Shown here in pieces: positions 10,520-20,525 of a DNA stretch of 64,000 nucleotides. The first letter of the stretch is position 1. Every line of letters begins with the position of its first letter. Source of the DNA: Prostheceraeus crozeri (Eukaryota > Platyhelminthes > Polycladida > Euryleptidae); assembly GCA_907163375.1 (NCBI GenBank), contig CAJQUW010006851.1, positions 1-64,000 of the forward strand, written 5' to 3'. The position numbers and the translations under genes were made by a program. The notes beneath the pieces were generated by a model that searched no databases, was not told where the DNA came from, and saw nothing but the letters and a program-made list of their open reading frames with translations.

Positions 10520-11023
10520 CTACCAAGGTAAGTATAAAGAAATGATATGTTCGTTCTGTACGCACAAATTAGGGCTAAACCTTCGAATAGCCAAAGCTTC
10601 CGTGAAGGACAAAGTAGTAGAATGTCTGTTTGAAAATAAAACTTTAAAAGAAGAACGAGCAGTGTCAGTATCACAGCTACAAGCTTGTAAATGCCGAGTA
10701 ATAGCACTTGCCGGAGCGCGGACGGATCGAGGAGGTTTGCGGACGGAATTGTTCAACCACTTTGGCACGTGTTCTGAGATACGGTCCTCAAGTTTGCGGC
10801 CAGTTCTCCCAATATATCTGCTACTGCAGATACACGTGAATGAGTAAATAACATTGGATTTTTGGCGAACAGGCACAAAATCTTTCGGGGACCGGATCGA
10901 GATACGTTGAGTGCTGAATATCACGGTCGGCGAAGCAGCAGGATACAGGCGAAAGGCCTTCTTGATTGACGTCCGAAAAAAGGAAGCTGACTTCTCACCA
11001 ATGTATGGGACTTTAATGTACAC
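10520..11023 (-). CDS. Penelope GIY-YIG domain, inverted copy (partial)
   Basis: This 167-residue minus-strand frame is the left-arm copy of the GIY-YIG region and appears identical in sequence to residues 51-217 of the plus-strand frame at 11050-11703. It contains VIYSF, SRYIGRTGRKLEDR and the SEH triplet. It lacks any reverse transcriptase and is cut off at the loop of the inverted repeat. Its perfect agreement with the other arm implies very recent origin, gene conversion or an assembly artefact. Confidence 0.8.
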   Translation of the reverse strand: MYIKVPYIGEKSASFFRTSIKKAFRLYPAASPTVIFSTQRISIRSPKDFVPVRQKSNVIYSFTCICSSRYIGRTGRKLEDRISEHVPKWLNNSVRKPPRSVRAPASAITRHLQACSCDTDTARSSFKVLFSNRHSTTLSFTEALAIRRFSPNLCVQNEHIISLYLPW

Positions 11024-11049
11024 CTTCTTCTTTTCAGGGCCGAACTCTT

Positions 11050-11703
11050 GTGCTGACTCGACAGGAGACGCTTCCTGCTGAGCTGGAGAGTATAAAGTGC
11101 GTGCTGCTCGATAATGGATACCCCTCGTTTTTCATAGAGAGGTATATGACTCAATCTCCTGTCGAGTCAGCACAAGAGTTCGGCCCTGAAAAGAAGAAGG
11201 TGTACATTAAAGTCCCATACATTGGTGAGAAGTCAGCTTCCTTTTTTCGGACGTCAATCAAGAAGGCCTTTCGCTTGTATCCTGCTGCTTCGCCGACCGT
11301 GATATTCAGCACTCAACGTATCTCGATCCGGTCCCCGAAAGATTTTGTGCCTGTTCGCCAAAAATCCAATGTTATTTACTCATTCACGTGTATCTGCAGT
11401 AGCAGATATATTGGGAGAACTGGCCGCAAACTTGAGGACCGTATCTCAGAACACGTGCCAAAGTGGTTGAACAATTCCGTCCGCAAACCTCCTCGATCCG
11501 TCCGCGCTCCGGCAAGTGCTATTACTCGGCATTTACAAGCTTGTAGCTGTGATACTGACACTGCTCGTTCTTCTTTTAAAGTTTTATTTTCAAACAGACA
11601 TTCTACTACTTTGTCCTTCACGGAAGCTTTGGCTATTCGAAGGTTTAGCCCTAATTTGTGCGTACAGAACGAACATATCATTTCTTTATACTTACCTTGG
11701 TAG
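11050..11703 (+). CDS. Penelope GIY-YIG endonuclease fragment
   Basis: A 217-residue frame comprising the end of a Penelope-like polyprotein. Residues 10-33 (AELESIKCVLLDNGYPSFFI is the core) match the linker after the RT thumb; residues 50-58 (KVYIKVPYI) open the connector; VIY at 108-110, YIG at 120-122, R123-R126 and EH at 134-135 are the GIY-YIG nuclease signatures; the tail SFTEALAIRRFSPNLC corresponds to the final helix with its conserved Glu. The reverse transcriptase is absent, so the copy is 5' truncated. The first residues derive from the left arm of the inverted repeat. The frame closes with TAG just before an AT-rich 3' end. Confidence 0.85.
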   Translation: MLTRQETLPAELESIKCVLLDNGYPSFFIERYMTQSPVESAQEFGPEKKKVYIKVPYIGEKSASFFRTSIKKAFRLYPAASPTVIFSTQRISIRSPKDFVPVRQKSNVIYSFTCICSSRYIGRTGRKLEDRISEHVPKWLNNSVRKPPRSVRAPASAITRHLQACSCDTDTARSSFKVLFSNRHSTTLSFTEALAIRRFSPNLCVQNEHIISLYLPW

Positions 11704-12018
11704 TTCACTTTAATTATTATTTTGTAAATTTCCTTGTATTGTCTCGTTTACCTGTGTCATTATCCATTGATTTTCAATTCGTGTCATGAACGCATAATTA
11801 ATTGTCGGCTTATTGTTGTCATTGTCATCTCCAGTGTCCGCTTGACTTCATGTGATTTCATCTCCAGTCATAGATCTTGTACCTTCATTCCTGTGTAACG
11901 CGTGAAGCAGAGCAGGCGAAACATGTCGCGTTAAATACATCTTCGACAATGAAAGCGGTTCTCATATTTCTGTATAAAATTTGCAAGGGATCAAACATTT
12001 TCTCCGACAAAAGTATCC

Positions 12019-12664
12019 GTTAAAATGTGATGAGAGGGTGGAAGATATAATATTTTTGAGTTGGAAAGAGTCAGAGATTTTTATGATAAGATGCACAAAA
12101 TTTTTTCGATTACCATCCAGTAATCATCTTCATGAACAAAAGACTAGGGTTAGTCTTTGTATGAAATATAAGGAATTTGCAAATGATGTTTACAATGAGA
12201 AGATATGATAGGATTTAGATATGAACAGGTTGTACTGGATTACAAATCTTTACCAGTGGCAAAAGATTGACCTGACAGGATTGATGAATTCTGTGTTAGA
12301 TGAGATGGTGAAAAATGAGAAGTTATCATTAGTAGAAAAGGAAATCACGGTAATTGTCAAGTTCTGCTATATATTTTTGGTTTATGTTTATTATAAAGAA
12401 TGCTTCGTGTAGTCTTAAATTTGTATTGTCATGAACGTGAGCCAGAATGTCAATATTGATGTCGGAATGTTGTACTTGACACGTTCGAATATGCTTAAAT
12501 ACGGAAGATGAAGGATTTGTGGGATGCTCTTTGAAGCAGACGTGAAGAGGTCACTGCCAATTCATTCATTATATTTGTTGCAATGGATTTTGTAGATATT
12601 GTTTCTTCGGTCACATAATTTTTTGTTTTTCATTTTGCAGTTAGCAAGAGAACATGATGTTGTA
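12019..12664 (+). other. Possible host exons, weakly supported
   Basis: Two open stretches occur between transposons. One is open until 12205 (residues such as CDERVEDIIFLSWKESEIF); the next (12221-12353) ends at a fair donor, ATCACG|GTAATT. A good acceptor, TTTTTCATTTTGCAG, at about 12640 is followed by codons for LAREHDVV in a compatible phase before the element at 12665 begins. The amino acid composition looks coding, but the frame breaks near 12205 and I recognise no family. It could equally be chance. Confidence 0.25.
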
Positions 12665-12763
12665 CCGTCAACTGGGGAAACTTGTGCCATGGTCGTTTAT
12701 GGAGCTTCACATCCATCTGTAAGATTTATGATAATATTATCGGTCTTGTAATCATTTTTCCTG

Positions 12764-14030
12764 TACCGGAGTTTTCCACTTAATATACCCCTCCACTTAA
12801 TATGCCCGGATATATTAACTCGAGCTGAACTTTCATTATGTCTTTGTAACATTCAGCCATTTTCTTGGAAATAACACTTCTGATGATTTTTGTAAATCAA
12901 GCATTCATCTTGGTGTCTCATAGCGGAAGAAGATTAGGCGAAGTCTTATTACCTGTATATTAGGGTTTTCAAAATCCCGACTTTTTCTGATCCCGGGATT
13001 AGCAGGCTCAATTCATTTACCGATGGTATGCGTAGGCTAGCGTAGGCGTTGTTTTCAATTCTTTGACGAGTATTTTGAACGATACACTGTACGTACTGCA
13101 CAACTAATGATATCAGATAGACATGTGTCTTAATATCCATGAATTAATAATAACTTATCTTTTCACATGCAGACAGAAGCTATAACAATACGTAGATCTG
13201 GTTATCACACACAATGTGCGTTGTCGCATTAAAGCTCGATATGAGATTTTCAAATCGAAATGCAACTCCCGCGATTTTCTGACGTCTGGTAAAAGCCCGA
13301 TATTGTATAATAATTCATTAGATATTATTAACCCTGTATGTATAACGCTTCTCTCGACTGCCTGAACATATTCTTATTTTTTGATATCAATGAATTGGTT
13401 GCGATAGACAATAAGTATTATTATTCTTTGCAGTTCTATATGGGAGTAGCTCTGTCTCGAGCTTGCAAGTGCGTACTGTTAAGGTGATCGTGGGAAGTCA
13501 ATATTTAGTTGTTGCATCGCGTTAACATTCTTATTTCACGTATTGCATCTGTTACTCCATGTTCCTTGTCCATAGCTTTGTTACTTCATCTTCATACAGC
13601 TCCTAACTGCCCAAAGAACAGATGTTACCTAATCCCGGGATTCAGAATCCTGTAAAAATGCGATAATCCCGGGATTGAAAACTCTACTGTAGGGGCCTAT
13701 GCCTAAGAACTGTTACTCTGTTGTTGAGACTTTATTCAGATGCTTGTTGAGGTATTACTCATTTTATACCCTAATAACTGTAATAAGTTGCATTCAAATT
13801 ATGAATTTGTTTTCATCACAGTTTAGTTTCAAGCTCATATGTACCAAATTATGAACACCTATAATAAATTATTGTTGCTTTAAGTGACGGATTCCATCTC
13901 ATATACTAAATATGCTTATTTTGTGGTGTTTCTAACCAGGTATATTAAGTTGATACAAACTTATTCTGCAATTTCGTCATTTTCCAGTTAATATACCGGT
14001 TATAAGCTTATTAAGTGGAAAACTCCGGTA
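12764..14030. mobile_element. Middle element of the nest, 19-bp perfect terminal inverted repeats
   Basis: The ends TACCGGAGTTTTCCACTTA (12764-12782) and its exact inverse (14012-14030) include the TA target dinucleotide at both sides. Related AATATACC strings recur just inside each end. Without the third-level insertion the element is about 533 bp, a size usual for a mariner-type MITE. No coding sequence is present. Confidence 0.85.
12961..13686. mobile_element. Inner hAT-like MITE of the nest
   Basis: The left end TAGGGTTTTCAAAATCCCG and the right end CCCGGGATTGAAAACTCTA form imperfect terminal inverted repeats with the TAGGG start common in hAT elements. CCCGGGATT recurs subterminally at both ends (13000, 13633, 13669). 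The flanks CTGTATAT and CTGTAGGG share five of eight bases, which may be a decayed 8 bp target duplication. Non-coding inside. Confidence 0.75.
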
Positions 14031-14895
14031 AAACTGACTCAATTAAGCAAAAAGTTGCATCGGTCCTGAGACTTTCTACAAAATTCAAATTGTCTGAGAT
14101 TTATTTGAAAAAATTCACTTTTTCGCACTTTCAAAATGTAAAAATCTTTCATGTGGTGAGAGAGTATCGATGCGCTATTTCAACTTAGTCAACGCTCAGA
14201 CATCCTATTACATGGTGTATTGGCATGAGATACGAAAAAGAATGAGAAAAATTGATTTATTTTTGAAGTTGAGAGAATAATTTTAGTAAAATTAGTCGAT
14301 TTTCGTGGCACAAATTACCTAAGAGGTCGGTGGCAACATTGGATCTCTGTTGTACAGAAATGATGTTCATTAAGTAAAAGCTGTTCAAAAATATTAGTTA
14401 TGGTTAGTGATCAGTAAAATAGATCATCAATCGACTGCAGCTGTGACTCCTAATGATGTTTGCAACTTGTCTGTATGATGAAAACATGGGCCTATATTGA
14501 AGGTCGGTTTCTTTACAGTTTGAGGTATATATTGCATTCAGTCTTTTACGACTGTGAGAAACGGAGAATAATGACCAGAAAATCAAAATATCTAACTTAT
14601 CTAATGATTCCCTTCTATCGAAAGTTGTATACGGCACTGGCAATTTGAAAACTATAGCATGCGTACATGATGCTAATTGTTAGCATTACCGGGCAATAAC
14701 AATATTCGATCCAATAATTTCAACGTAATTACTAGTTTTACGTGAAGGCTTTCATTAAACATGCAGTACCGGTGCTTGATATTGTGACAAAACTTGCTTC
14801 AATTTAGTTGGTGGATTGCGACTATTCTTTATTATAGAACAGAACATCAGAAACAATAAACTTTTCCGCTTCATGACCTCACAACGAGTTTTGAA

Positions 14896-14970
14896 AAAGC
14901 CGGTGGTGGGGTTTGAACCCTTCCCCGTGTGTGGCAGTTTACGCCCTAGTGTCAGGGGCTATGCTACGCT
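14896..14970 (-). repeat. tRNA-derived (SINE-type) head
   Basis: On the minus strand TAGCATAGCCCC (14966-14955) fits box A except at its final two bases, and GGGTTCAAACCCC (14920-14908) fits box B with a short stem around it. It lies inside the outer element of the nest. A functional tRNA is unlikely because the rest of the cloverleaf does not pair. Confidence 0.5.
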
Positions 14971-15889
14971 TCAATGTTAACTGCGACGAATGGCAATTGT
15001 ATTGCGATGAATTGTACGACCTTTGTGGAGTAGGTCTACCCCGAACCGATGTGTGTATGCTAGTTTTTGCTATCTACCAACTTCTATTAAACAGTACGAG
15101 CGGATGTTACAGTAATTCCTCGAATGATCATTACAAGTGCTTTAAAACACATGATTTCCTACTTTTTTATGATGCGATCTTCACATCATACATCGAATGA
15201 TATACTATCGATATTTGATCAATTTTAAGGATAAAAGTCCTTTTTATGATATTCGTTTTTATATATACTGAGTGATCTTCGAGTTTCATGTGCGATGCTT
15301 ATAATTTAAATATAGTACTGTATATTAGGAACATTCGCTTTTGTGATTTCGAGTAATATTTGTAAGTAAATGACCGAAATAGTATAAAATGCGATGAGTG
15401 GCACAAAGTTGTCCATTTGATGGGGTAACTTGTGTCATCTTTGGCGGGTTCTAGTGTCAAAAGTATAGCCAGAAAAAATGTCAAAAAATGTGTGTGCTAT
15501 TTCTAGAAACCTGAAGTTTAGAACCATGTAAGTTTGGAGTTCTAAAAAATTTCCGTGGGCGCAATCTCAAAAAACGCAAATAAATGGCACAAGTTATCCC
15601 TTGACGGTACTTTGTTTCATTTCGTTTCAGTTGTTGACAAAGTGTTTTATTGTCTTGTTAGTCGAACATTAAGTCTATGCCGTTGAACAACGCGTTTTAT
15701 CGGCGAGTCACTGTTGTCTGAAATGTATATGGGAAAGGGAAATATAGAACATTTTCATTCATCCACTGATTGTTATTTAATTGTTGATTTCTTGCGAATT
15801 GTACTGCTATATTTTTGTATTCGAAGATTTCATAATTTGTTCGTTATATGCATTTATACGTATAAGATTGTCGAAATCCTTCTCTTGCT

Positions 15890-16320
15890 TCTTGTGTGAT
15901 GATTCATCTTAACATCGATCAGAAATTCTCCTCTTTTCATTTATTTTGAAATTCATTTTATTCTTATTTGTCATGTGAGAATCAGTGTGTACAAAAATGT
16001 TCTTTTTAGCTGCTGTTTTGTAGAATTTAAATCTTGCTCTATTCGATGAAGATATGGTGACTGTAAAGTCAAGAAGATTTAAAGTTTTTGATTTTCAGGA
16101 TACTCAACTTTGAATTTTATATCAGGATGTTGCGTATTCGGAGCTTGTAAAAGGTCTAAAGCTTGTTCCTCACTATTCGTTAATATAGTATGGCAATCAT
16201 CAACATGGAATAAAGGTAGTTGGTTTGAGGAGCGTTGTTTTCTATTGTTTCAATGAAAAAAGATGCTAATAATCCTGATAGAGAGTTACCCAGAGGTTGG
16301 CCTTTGATTGGTTATGACTA
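15890..16320 (-). pseudogene. Penelope-like reverse transcriptase relic
   Basis: No long open frame exists here, but reading the minus strand from 16320 downwards in alternating frames gives QPLGNSLSGLLASFFIETIE (an RT GNPLSG block), then a DDCHTILTNSEEQALDLLQA-like segment covering the catalytic DD, then HPDIKFKVEYPE near 16110, a DFTVTISSS segment near 16050 and KKNIFVHTDSHM near 15980. This is the usual order of the RT palm and thumb of a Penelope-like element of a different subfamily from that at 3-4 kb. At least three frameshifts have occurred. Confidence 0.7.
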
Positions 16321-16689
16321 GGGGTGTACCGATTAGTGATTTTGATGATCTGCCGATTAACAATTAATCGGTGGAAGGGAGTCGATTACTTCTTTTCAAT
16401 TCCTCTGAAATCGACTTTTTCCATATGCTGAAAGTACCCTTTTAGTTGAAGGAAGCTTAATAATAGTATAGTGCGCCAAATAATAAGTAAAAAAAGTCCT
16501 GAATGTTCAATGCAAAAGTTGTTGTGATGCTAGTCCAGTCCTACGTTCAGTTGAATAATTATGAATTTTTATCAATCGCTTTTGATTAGATTGCAATAGA
16601 AGATACAAAAGCATAGAACAAGAAGTTTATTTTATGTGACTACATAAGCATTCCAACCAAAATCACAGCGATAATCAGCATTATTGTAA
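16321..16689. other. Non-coding, possible single transposon end
   Basis: AT-rich sequence without open frames. TAGGGGTGTACCGATTAG at 16319-16336 looks like an isolated terminus of a hAT-type element, and ATTAATCGGT at about 16364-16373 is a partial inverse. Confidence 0.35.
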
Positions 16690-17065
16690 TGATTGGGGCG
16701 CTTGGTACACGCGATTATCATAAATTCGGGCGCTTCGTGCATTATAACAATGATCAGGGCTCTCTGTACAAAATTCAAGAAAATAGGGAGCTTGCTACAA
16801 AATTGTTTTTGATCTTATTGCAAATTCATTGATAAATTAGCAAACAGACATGTGCCGGAACCAAAGCGCATGAAACAGTTGAATTTCCAATAAGGGCGCT
16901 TGGTACAGCAAGTGTACCAAGCGCCCCTATCGAAAATATTTTTTGTTCTTATTTCATACTCATTTATTTAGTAGTGAACAGGTATGTGATAGCACTAAAG
17001 CACATGCAATAAAATTCGAATATATTTAAATTTTGAATTTTTTACAGTGGGTGTACCAAGCGCCT
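16690..17065. repeat. Cluster of inverted GGGCGCTTGGTACA termini
   Basis: The 14-mer GGGCGCTTGGTACA or a close variant appears in plus orientation at about 16697 and 16895 and inverted at about 16912 and 17048. The central pair forms a perfect palindrome of 14 bp arms with a 5 nt loop. Decayed variants (GGGCGCTTCG, GGGAGCTTG) lie between, and more related ends occur at 19259 and 19302. The pattern suggests two or more MITEs of one family joined at their ends. Confidence 0.6.
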
Positions 17066-17900
17066 TTATTAAAATTATCAGAACAGCTACAATCAATGGC
17101 GTCTTCTCCGTACCTGCGAGGTCTTCGGCGCATCCTCAAAAATTATTTACCAACATTTATAAAAATGAAAAGTGTCATCATTCATTTAAATTCGATAGCT
17201 TCTCGTGATAGCTGTGCACAGCTTCCGTCTCAAAATCAGACGCTCAACCTCAAGAGTGAACAGTTTTGCAGCACGTGCTCGAATCACAGCTGTTTTCTTC
17301 GAACAATTAGACACACAAGCTAGTCGTGTGTCCAGACGGAGCACTGATGTTCAGACAGCGAAAGAGAGTTGTGTGCGAGTGGGGCTGTAAGCGCACGCGC
17401 CCGCGACAATATTGGCTTTCCCGATAGACATGATGCTTTGCCTTCTCCAATTTTTGCAATGAAATTCCACGCAATTCTTGATCGAGGCGCGGTACCTAAA
17501 TATAGTAAGGGAAGCGCAACCCAATTGTTCCCGGATTCGCTTAATGTGAGAGAAGCCAATACGTCAACAGTGGCAGATGGATGACGCTCAGACAAGACTG
17601 CGATCAGATGATGAGCGTTCTCCAATGAATGCAGAGTAATGCATCTGACTCGAACACCCAGATTCGGTAGAATTCCATAATTTGTTTTTACGTGATTGAT
17701 GTGACACTATGTTTAGTACTGCAGATGAGATCATAACCACGCCTTTCGTCCCAAGGGAATATACTGAAAAGATGACAGTCGTCAAGCAAGGTAGGCCAAC
17801 ACCTGATATGAAGTTGAAAGTAGTCACAGAGAAAGAAATAAGAAGTACTACACTAGACATTTTAATGCATCAAAATTTCAAACATGTGAGTGGCTGACCG
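17066..17900 (+). other. GC-richer region with short open frames, possible first exon
   Basis: An ATG at 17096 opens a 75-codon frame beginning MASSPYLRGLRRILKNYL, an arginine- and leucine-rich start resembling small mitochondrial proteins, but no conserved domain can be confirmed after it. Frames at 17205-17390 and 17709-17897 are open but unrecognised. The segment is richer in CpG than its surroundings. It could hold a 5' exon and promoter, or be a decayed element; I cannot tell. Confidence 0.25.
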
Positions 17901-19504
17901 ACCGTCAAAAACGCAAGAAACTGTTGGCCTTGCCTCCTTTTTTCTCGAGAAAATGTGGTCTGGACAGAGAGGGGATATAATGATATAGCCGCTCCTTGAG
18001 TAAGGCGGTTAAGTGACATGAGCAATCACTTCTCATGTGCACTTTCACTTGACCTTAAAAAATGTTCGAAAAATTGTTATTAAAAATTCAGCTTTTATGA
18101 AAATTAATGTTGTGACATAAAAGTGCTTTGTATAGAAATAGTATCCCAATGACGAGTGAAGGCCTATGGTCAGGGAGCACGCGACGCCACTGGCTACAAT
18201 ATATAAAATATTCTATCTTATGATGTTCTATGATTCTTATATAGATTTTTGTATCACGTAAGGCTAACTCAGATATTATTTTGCGACAAGTGTTGAAGAA
18301 AAACATAATTGGGTTATAACCTCAGCTGCAAGCCTTTTGAAAGAAAAATATCAATGTTTGTCTAAGACCGTGTTTTTTGTAATTACAGTTAAGTTTGATT
18401 TTTGTTTAGTCAAATTCAATAATGTATCCACTCTTGATTTATCTATCAACAATAATGCATCACATGATGAAATATTAAGTTTACTTGTTATGTCGATGAT
18501 CTCGAAATAATCAAGGATGCTTTCTATGCAGTATTTCTAAGATGATCGATGCAATGTATATATTTCATCTTACACTTTATATGCTTCTCATGACTCAAAC
18601 GATGAGATTATCAAAGAAAAGACATGTCACATGTGTAGGTATGACAAACCTCTAATACACAATTCAACCAAGCATTCGCAGCCGAAGAATCAAAAAATTG
18701 CATCATCCAACGTGTCAATTTGAGACGCGAATTCGTCCCGGTCGCTGAACTGGTCATCTGACATTGCGAAATGAGTCTGCGAATTTTAGGAATATGCCTT
18801 TAATAGCATCGGTTTAGTGCAACGCTCCTCATTGGCTTCGGTTAGTTGCTACTAGATGTCACGTTTGCCAGTTTGCATTGCTCCACCTTGATGAAATCAC
18901 TGTCATCATGCCGAATCATTACTATTTTTGTATGATGGCACCATTAACCAATATCACTGCAGCTAGCATGCGGAAAATTTCCAAGGTGATAAATCTTGCA
19001 AAAGTAAGTTCGGTTTAATGTGAATAGTTAATAGAGATAAGCAAGAAACTTTTCTAGAGTTAACTTTTTTTCTATTTTATTGAAAGTGTACAGATCGCCC
19101 TATAATTTCATACAATTTATCTTCTACCATGTCGATAGAACACCGTGACACAGATAATCAATCCATGTTGTTGTTGTTATAGATAAAGGACAACTAGCCC
19201 GACATGTACAAGTAATATGGAGTCTCAATTCATCATAGATATCAAATGAAGATGGGAGGGTGCTTGGTATACAAATCGCCTCCTATTCACGCCATAGTAC
19301 CAAGAGCCCTAATTATTATTATTGAAATAATAGAGACGTGGGAGAGCCGATCCATTTTCAAACCAATGATGGCATGAAAGGACAGAAGACCCTTATTATT
19401 GTGTCGAAGGGGTCTGAAATAATCCGTCATTACTTTCTAGGACTCCAATTAAGTAAATGATAATTTCATCCGTTATTTACGGAAATTAAGATATAAGCCG
19501 ATAT
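17901..19504. other. No gene recognised
   Basis: AT-rich sequence without convincing coding potential on either strand. Near 19255-19320 two degenerate ends (GGGTGCTTGGTAT and GTACCAAGAGCCC) related to the MITE family at 16.7-17.1 kb flank a 60 bp stretch. Confidence 0.45.
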
Positions 19505-19576
19505 TCCGCGCTGAGACTCGATCGAACCCAGGGCCTTGTTGTATGAGAAAACTCCATAACAAGGCTACAGTGGCAG
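19505..19576 (-). repeat. tRNA-derived (SINE-type) head
   Basis: Minus strand: box A-like CTGTAGCCTTGTTATGG at 19570-19554 and box B-like GGGTTCGATCG at 19529-19519. It ends six bases before the terminus of the hAT element. Pairing does not support a true tRNA. Confidence 0.5.
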
Positions 19577-19582
19577 CTGGTT

Positions 19583-19705
19583 CAGAGCTGGAAGCCGGCC
19601 GGATTTTTCAGGCCGGACCGGGCCGGGGCCGGCACTAACCTCCACCGGCCGGGGCCGGCTCACATTCCTGTTGTCGGCCGGCGGCCGGCGGCCGGGGCCG
19701 GCTTT
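19583..19705. promoter_or_regulatory. GGCCGG-rich subterminal region of the hAT element
   Basis: About ten overlapping or adjacent GGCCGG/CCGGCC hexamers occur within 120 bp, in contrast to an AT-rich interior; two more flank the other terminus at 23199-23240. Repeated short motifs near hAT ends commonly bind the BED zinc finger of the cognate transposase; the binding role here is inferred. Confidence 0.55.
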
Positions 19706-20525
19706 TTCGTAGTACGCCTATTTTTCTAAAAGTTAACCTCTAAACTGGCTTATTATCATACTCCTGTCTAATGATTGAAATAATGTCCAGTATTCTTGTT
19801 TCTGGGTACCTCTACAGGCATAGCAGTCCTCGATTAATAGTTATTTTTTATTACATGCCAAGCTAGCTGATAAAGATGTGCCTACTCCTCTACTTCATTG
19901 CGTGATAATTTTCTTGAGTTATAGGCTCTAGAAATGATTTAGTACTGGAATTAGCCTACGTTCAAAAAAACTGTCTCGTTAACTGTCTTAAATGCGATAC
20001 GCATACTTAACAAGTGACAGCAATACGTGTGCATTATGTTTGTCACCAGATGCCACTGTAATTAAGCTAAGTCAACTTATACAATTTTAAGTTATTAGAT
20101 AAGTTATACGTCTTTGACAACACTTTTTCTAATAAGTTAACGATGTAGGCCAGGCCTAATGCATTTTGAGCCGGCCATAGTATTTGTTACATTAATTTAT
20201 ATTAATAGTGCTATATTACTTATTGTATATTTTTTAAATCCATTTAAATTTTTAATTCATAAATTGTACTGAATACGGTAATTTATGCCCCAGGTAAGTT
20301 AAACATTAATTAAAAGCAATGATGATTAATAAACAGATTAAAGTGTAATAATTCTTCTCATAACAAAAACAAACAAAAAATCCAAACTGGAATTCGGTAA
20401 TACCATAACATAAAGCTAATTTTTACCTGTTGCAATTACATCAATAACAAAATATGTGTGAATAACGTAGAATATCAAAGATAAATCTCAAGAAAAAATA
20501 TCAGCCAATATACCATGAGTTCGTC

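Larger units (their letters stand above)
10232..12018. mobile_element. Penelope-like insertion arranged as an 824-bp inverted repeat with 12-bp target duplication
   Basis: Two arms, 10244-11067 and 11156-11979, are reverse complements of each other with no length difference and no mismatch noticed by eye. They are separated by an 88 bp loop. Each arm carries the GIY-YIG end of a Penelope-like element plus its 3' untranslated end with a GAAACATGTC ribozyme-like string. A 12 bp direct repeat ACAAAAGTATCC flanks the whole at 10232-10243 and 12007-12018, and a 27 bp extension (11980-12006) lies only on the right. Loop coding continuity with the right arm suggests that the plus-strand copy is the longer one. 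Terminal repeats in direct or inverted orientation with a one-sided extension are known for Penelope elements. Confidence 0.9.
12665..15607. mobile_element. Outer TA-flanked inverted-repeat element of a three-level nest
   Basis: Flanked by TA at 12663-12664 and 15608-15609. The left terminus begins CCGTCAACTGGGGAAACTTG and the right terminus is its imperfect inverse (ACAAGTTATCCCTTGACGG), followed inward on both sides by the complement of TGCCAT. The TA target and ends suggest a Tc1/mariner-like or related DNA transposon. Internal copies of the GGGGTAACTTGTG motif occur near 15423. No transposase is readable. The left part contains a second element (12764-14030), itself interrupted by a third. 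Confidence 0.7.
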
